This document shows, one piece after another, positions 6,178-7,938 of a stretch of 7,938 nt of DNA; within the stretch, counting starts at the first letter, position 1; each line of letters starts with the position of its first letter. The DNA is from an uncultured Geobacteraceae bacterium (GTDB lineage Bacteria; Desulfobacterota; Desulfuromonadia; Desulfuromonadales; Geopsychrobacteraceae), in contig CALFFB010000001.1 of the NCBI GenBank assembly GCA_937958075.1, forward strand, positions 1 to 7,938, written 5' to 3'. The notes beneath the pieces were generated by a model that saw only the letters and a list, made by a program, of their open reading frames with translations, did not search any database and was not told the origin of the DNA. A program made the position numbers and the translations under genes.

Positions 6178-6399
6178 TCATCTGCGGCGGCGGTTGCGGG
6201 TCTTGCGCTTTCTCTTCTTCAGCCTTGCAGGCCAAAACCCCCGTGGAACCCGCTGAGTTCGGATGGTGAGCCGTCCGTCGTCGTGACTCATGACTGTCAG
6301 CTCATCAAAAACAGTCCCCCGTGGTGCCAGGCGTGAAGCGAGTTCGGCCTGGTTCAATATTTCGTCCATCTCTGAGGTGTCGATGATTTGAGCTTTCAT
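6178..6399 (-). CDS. Hypothetical 73-aa protein with basic C-terminal tail
   Basis: Unrecognised. The ATG at 6399 has a GGAGAG ribosome site (6408-6413), and its ATGA overlaps the stop of the upstream gene, so the two are probably coupled. Residues 1-50 look like a compact acidic-to-neutral domain (MKAQIIDTSEMDEILNQAEL, then a beta-like GRLTIRTQRV). Residues 61-73 are KKRKRKTRNRRRR, 11 of 13 basic, which would bind nucleic acid. The upstream partner also carries an arginine-rich patch. Basic-tailed small proteins in phages include antiterminators, nucleoid-like proteins and RNA-binding regulators; nothing here chooses among them. Stop is TGA at 6178-6180. Confidence 0.6.
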   Translation of the reverse strand: MKAQIIDTSEMDEILNQAELASRLAPRGTVFDELTVMSHDDGRLTIRTQRVPRGFWPARLKKRKRKTRNRRRR

Positions 6400-6617
6400 C
6401 TGTCGGTCTCTCCGCCTTGGTCGGGGTCAATCCTTCCCCCATCGGTGTTTTTGTCTGACTGGTCCTCAGCCCCCATCCGCACTCCATTGCTCTTGCCCTT
6501 GCTGTGCCGCATGCTCTTCGGTCTCTGATAGGTTGATGCGACCGGAACCCACCACGCACGGTGTTTTCGACGGTGGCGTTCATACTGGTAAGAGTGTTGC
6601 TTTTTGCACTTAGGCAT
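6396..6617 (-). CDS. Hypothetical 73-aa arginine-rich protein
   Basis: Unrecognised. I favour ATG 6617. Translation gives an N-terminal half rich in Lys/Arg/His with adjacent tryptophans (KCKKQHSYQY, then ERHRRKHRAWW) and a C-terminal half rich in Asp/Gly/Glu (EDQSDKNTDGGRIDPDQGGE). The ribosome site is weak (GCGAG about ten bases upstream). A TTG at 6692 would extend it to 98 residues. The main support is the ATGA overlap with the next gene and the absence of stops. An overlapping frame (6305-6676) is also open but lacks such coupling. The Arg-rich segment followed by Trp recalls the RNA-binding peptide of lambdoid N antiterminators in general character only; this is a weak analogy. Confidence 0.45.
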   Translation of the reverse strand: MPKCKKQHSYQYERHRRKHRAWWVPVASTYQRPKSMRHSKGKSNGVRMGAEDQSDKNTDGGRIDPDQGGETDR

Positions 6618-6710
6618 AGTGTCAACTCGCTTATGATGCTGAGCCGTGTTGCGCCCCTCGGCGCCGGGAGGCTCAATCCTGCGTACTAACAAACATCACC
6701 CCGCAGCCCT

Positions 6711-6736
6711 GCCACCAGACCGCCTGGTGGCTTTTT
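6711..6736 (+). terminator. Rho-independent terminator facing the plus strand
   Basis: A perfect 8-bp stem, GCCACCAG (6711-6718) with CTGGTGGC (6724-6731), encloses a 5-nt loop and is followed directly by TTTTT (6732-6736). The T-tract is on the plus strand only, so it would stop plus-strand transcripts, although all supported genes here are on the minus strand. It sits in the 140-220 bp gap between 6838 and the small basic gene. It may block antisense transcription. For minus-strand transcripts it is a hairpin without a U-tract. Confidence 0.65.
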
Positions 6737-6837
6737 GACAGTTATGGCCCCATCGCGGTGCGTCGCTCGACGCCTGGGAAGATGGGGAGTGCCCTGCTGC
6801 CACACCAACGTGGCCGCTTTATGTGAAGCCAGACAGA

Positions 6838-7503
6838 TCAGGAAGAGATAGCCATTTCAAGGGCTCGCTCCGCCTGGTCAGCATCGGCAGCGAGCAGCCC
6901 ACCTGCATTGGCCTGAATGTCTTTGGCAATCCGCCAATCAGACCCACCGGGCGGTGATTGCTGTCCGGCATGGGACGGCAAGCTAAAGACAGGAATGTTA
7001 AACGCGGCGTGAACCCCCGCCGGACAAAAACCTTGTCCATGCCCTGGCTGTGACAATAGCGTCGAAATAGCCATCAGCTCCCGGAACTTTTCAGCCACAA
7101 TCTGGGCTGCGGCAAGATACTCGCCCCCCAGCTTGTCGGCCTCAGCCAGCAAGACGCTGGCAATGATTTTGTTCTTTTGGTGCTCTGCCGATTTTGCCTT
7201 TGCATTCGCGGCGGCCGCCTTCTGTTCGTAGCCGTCAATCAGGGCCGGAAGATCATCCAGCACGGTGCGTTCAGCCTTGAGCTCTGCCAGCTTTTCGCGC
7301 GCACCCGGCTGATCGTCATCGATGGCAATCAACGCCTCCTTGATCTGCCGTGCAAGTTCATCCACATAGTTGCTATCGTTAAGCTTTTTGCTCTTTTCTA
7401 TCACCTGGGCTTCGTATTTTCCGAAGTCCTCCCGGGCTGCTGCAATCTGCTCATCCAGCGCCGCAATTTCGGCTTTTTGTTCTTTAGATATGTTGAATTC
7501 CAT
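6838..7503 (-). CDS. Hypothetical 221-aa protein with N-terminal coiled coil
   Basis: Unrecognised. The start is ATG 7503 with AGGAG at 7512-7516 eight bases upstream; a GTG at 7512 lies inside that ribosome site and is unlikely. Residues about 1-150 are charged and helical (ISKEQKAEIAALDEQIAAAR, KLAELKAERTVLDDL, GYEQKAAAANAKAKSAEHQK), with heptad-like spacing of Leu/Ile/Ala suggesting coiled coil. Residues about 160-200 are Gly/Pro/Ser-rich and less regular (GHGQGFCPAGVHAAFNIPVF). The end returns to an Ala-rich helix (ADADQAERALEMAISS). There is no signal peptide or membrane segment. It begins 11 bp after the stop of the 117-aa coiled-coil gene, so the two are surely co-transcribed. A structural, scaffolding or tether role is possible but not shown. 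Confidence 0.75.
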   Translation of the reverse strand: MEFNISKEQKAEIAALDEQIAAAREDFGKYEAQVIEKSKKLNDSNYVDELARQIKEALIAIDDDQPGAREKLAELKAERTVLDDLPALIDGYEQKAAAANAKAKSAEHQKNKIIASVLLAEADKLGGEYLAAAQIVAEKFRELMAISTLLSQPGHGQGFCPAGVHAAFNIPVFSLPSHAGQQSPPGGSDWRIAKDIQANAGGLLAADADQAERALEMAISS

Positions 7504-7514
7504 TGGTCTCACTC

Positions 7515-7868
7515 CTATCGCACAGTTCGGTGTTGATCTCGAATCTTCTCCATGGTCGCCTCAACTGCCTCGACCTCCTTGTTCGCCTCATCCCATCGCC
7601 GCCACGCGGCCTCACGGCTGGCGCGCGCCTTCTGTGCTTCCTCAACGCGCAGCTGCAGTTTGCGCATTTCACTGAAGCTGCCACGGCCCGCTGAAAGCTC
7701 ACGCTGCATCTTCTCTGCCTCATCCTGGAGCCGGTCGAGAACGTCGGGGCCAAAGCGCTGAATCTGCCGCTCAACGGCCGTCCGTTTTTCCTTTGCCTGA
7801 TTGAGGGCGCCATAAAACGGCTTTAGCGCCTCGTTCAGCTTGTGCAGGGCGTCTGATCTGTCTTTCAT
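7515..7868 (-). CDS. Hypothetical 117-aa coiled-coil protein
   Basis: Unrecognised. The start is ATG 7868 with AGGAG at 7877-7881, nine bases upstream. Almost the whole protein is charged and helix-forming (LHKLNEALKPFYGALNQAKE, ERQIQRFGPDVLDRLQDEAE, RKLQLRVEEAQKARASREAA), with a short Gly/Ser break near AGRGS around residue 60. This suggests two helices in a hairpin or a long coiled coil. It contains no cysteine, no signal peptide and no membrane segment. Its stop codon TAG adjoins the ribosome site of the following 221-aa gene, and both products have similar composition, so they may act together. Function unknown. Confidence 0.75.
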   Translation of the reverse strand: MKDRSDALHKLNEALKPFYGALNQAKEKRTAVERQIQRFGPDVLDRLQDEAEKMQRELSAGRGSFSEMRKLQLRVEEAQKARASREAAWRRWDEANKEVEAVEATMEKIRDQHRTVR

Positions 7869-7888
7869 CTGTATGTCTCCTCACGAAT

Positions 7889-7938
7889 AAAAAAACCACC
7901 TCAACCCCTGGACTATCCAGCGGCGGGCGGTGGTGGTG
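7889..7938 (-). terminator. Possible intrinsic terminator at right window edge
   Basis: Read on the minus strand, an interrupted hairpin precedes a run of seven T (7889-7895). The outer stem pairs GGTGG copies (7929-7936) with CCACC (7896-7900), an inner CCC/GGG pairs 7905-7907 with 7925-7927, and the tip is CTGG (7908-7911) with CCAG (7917-7920) around a 5-nt loop. It would end transcription of a gene beyond the window. Only 20 bp separate it from the 117-aa gene, so that gene would need read-through or antitermination. The stem is imperfect. Confidence 0.4.

Noticed and set aside
6305..6676. 123-aa minus-strand frame overlapping the small basic genes
   Set aside because: It overlaps two frames that are linked by an ATGA junction and a good ribosome site. 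Its own product has no evident fold, and it would overlap the 6399 gene out of frame.
6396..6692. TTG-initiated 98-aa version of the arginine-rich gene
   Set aside because: It would use a rare start codon without a good ribosome site. The ATG at 6617 gives a sensible product, although the choice is not certain.
6735..6763. TTGACA-like -35 box on the plus strand after the hairpin
   Set aside because: No -10-like hexamer is found at the proper distance and no plus-strand gene follows.

Overview
The window is one continuous block of bacteriophage or prophage DNA. Every gene I can support lies on the minus strand, so transcription runs from high to low coordinates. No host housekeeping gene, tRNA, integrase, terminase or capsid gene is present, so the host cannot be named. 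The GC-rich coding (by eye, not counted) and the protein style fit a temperate tailed phage of a proteobacterium or a desulfuromonad-like host. That is an inference, not a demonstrated assignment.

In transcription order: (a) 7868-6838 holds two adjacent genes for soluble, charged, probably coiled-coil proteins, preceded by a possible intrinsic terminator at the right edge. (b) 6617-5845 holds three very small genes of unknown function. Two of them encode strongly Lys/Arg-rich segments, and two are coupled by an ATGA overlap. (c) 5844-5575 is non-coding and holds two 52-bp direct repeats whose conserved blocks resemble the cosQ and cosN parts of the lambda cos site. (d) 5574-2953 is a replication module with overlapping genes: a zinc-ribbon plus HTH protein, a winged-helix replication initiator and a DnaB-type helicase. 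The initiator gene carries an iteron-like repeat array in its linker-coding region, which is how the lambda origin sits inside gene O. (e) 2944-2561 is an unrecognised 127-residue protein. (f) 2532-1 is a tail tape measure protein cut off by the left window edge just after the start of its conserved C-terminal motif.

Proposed working picture: the initiator binds the 15-bp repeats within its own gene, melts the nearby A-tract and short-repeat region, and recruits the DnaB-like helicase encoded immediately downstream. The cos-like repeats just upstream would be where a terminase, not encoded here, cuts concatemers. Two things are unusual. The cos-like element is present twice in tandem. The replication genes run straight into the tail tape measure gene, with no terminator visible and no terminase or capsid genes between. 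This suggests either a strongly rearranged mosaic phage or an unusual phage lineage.
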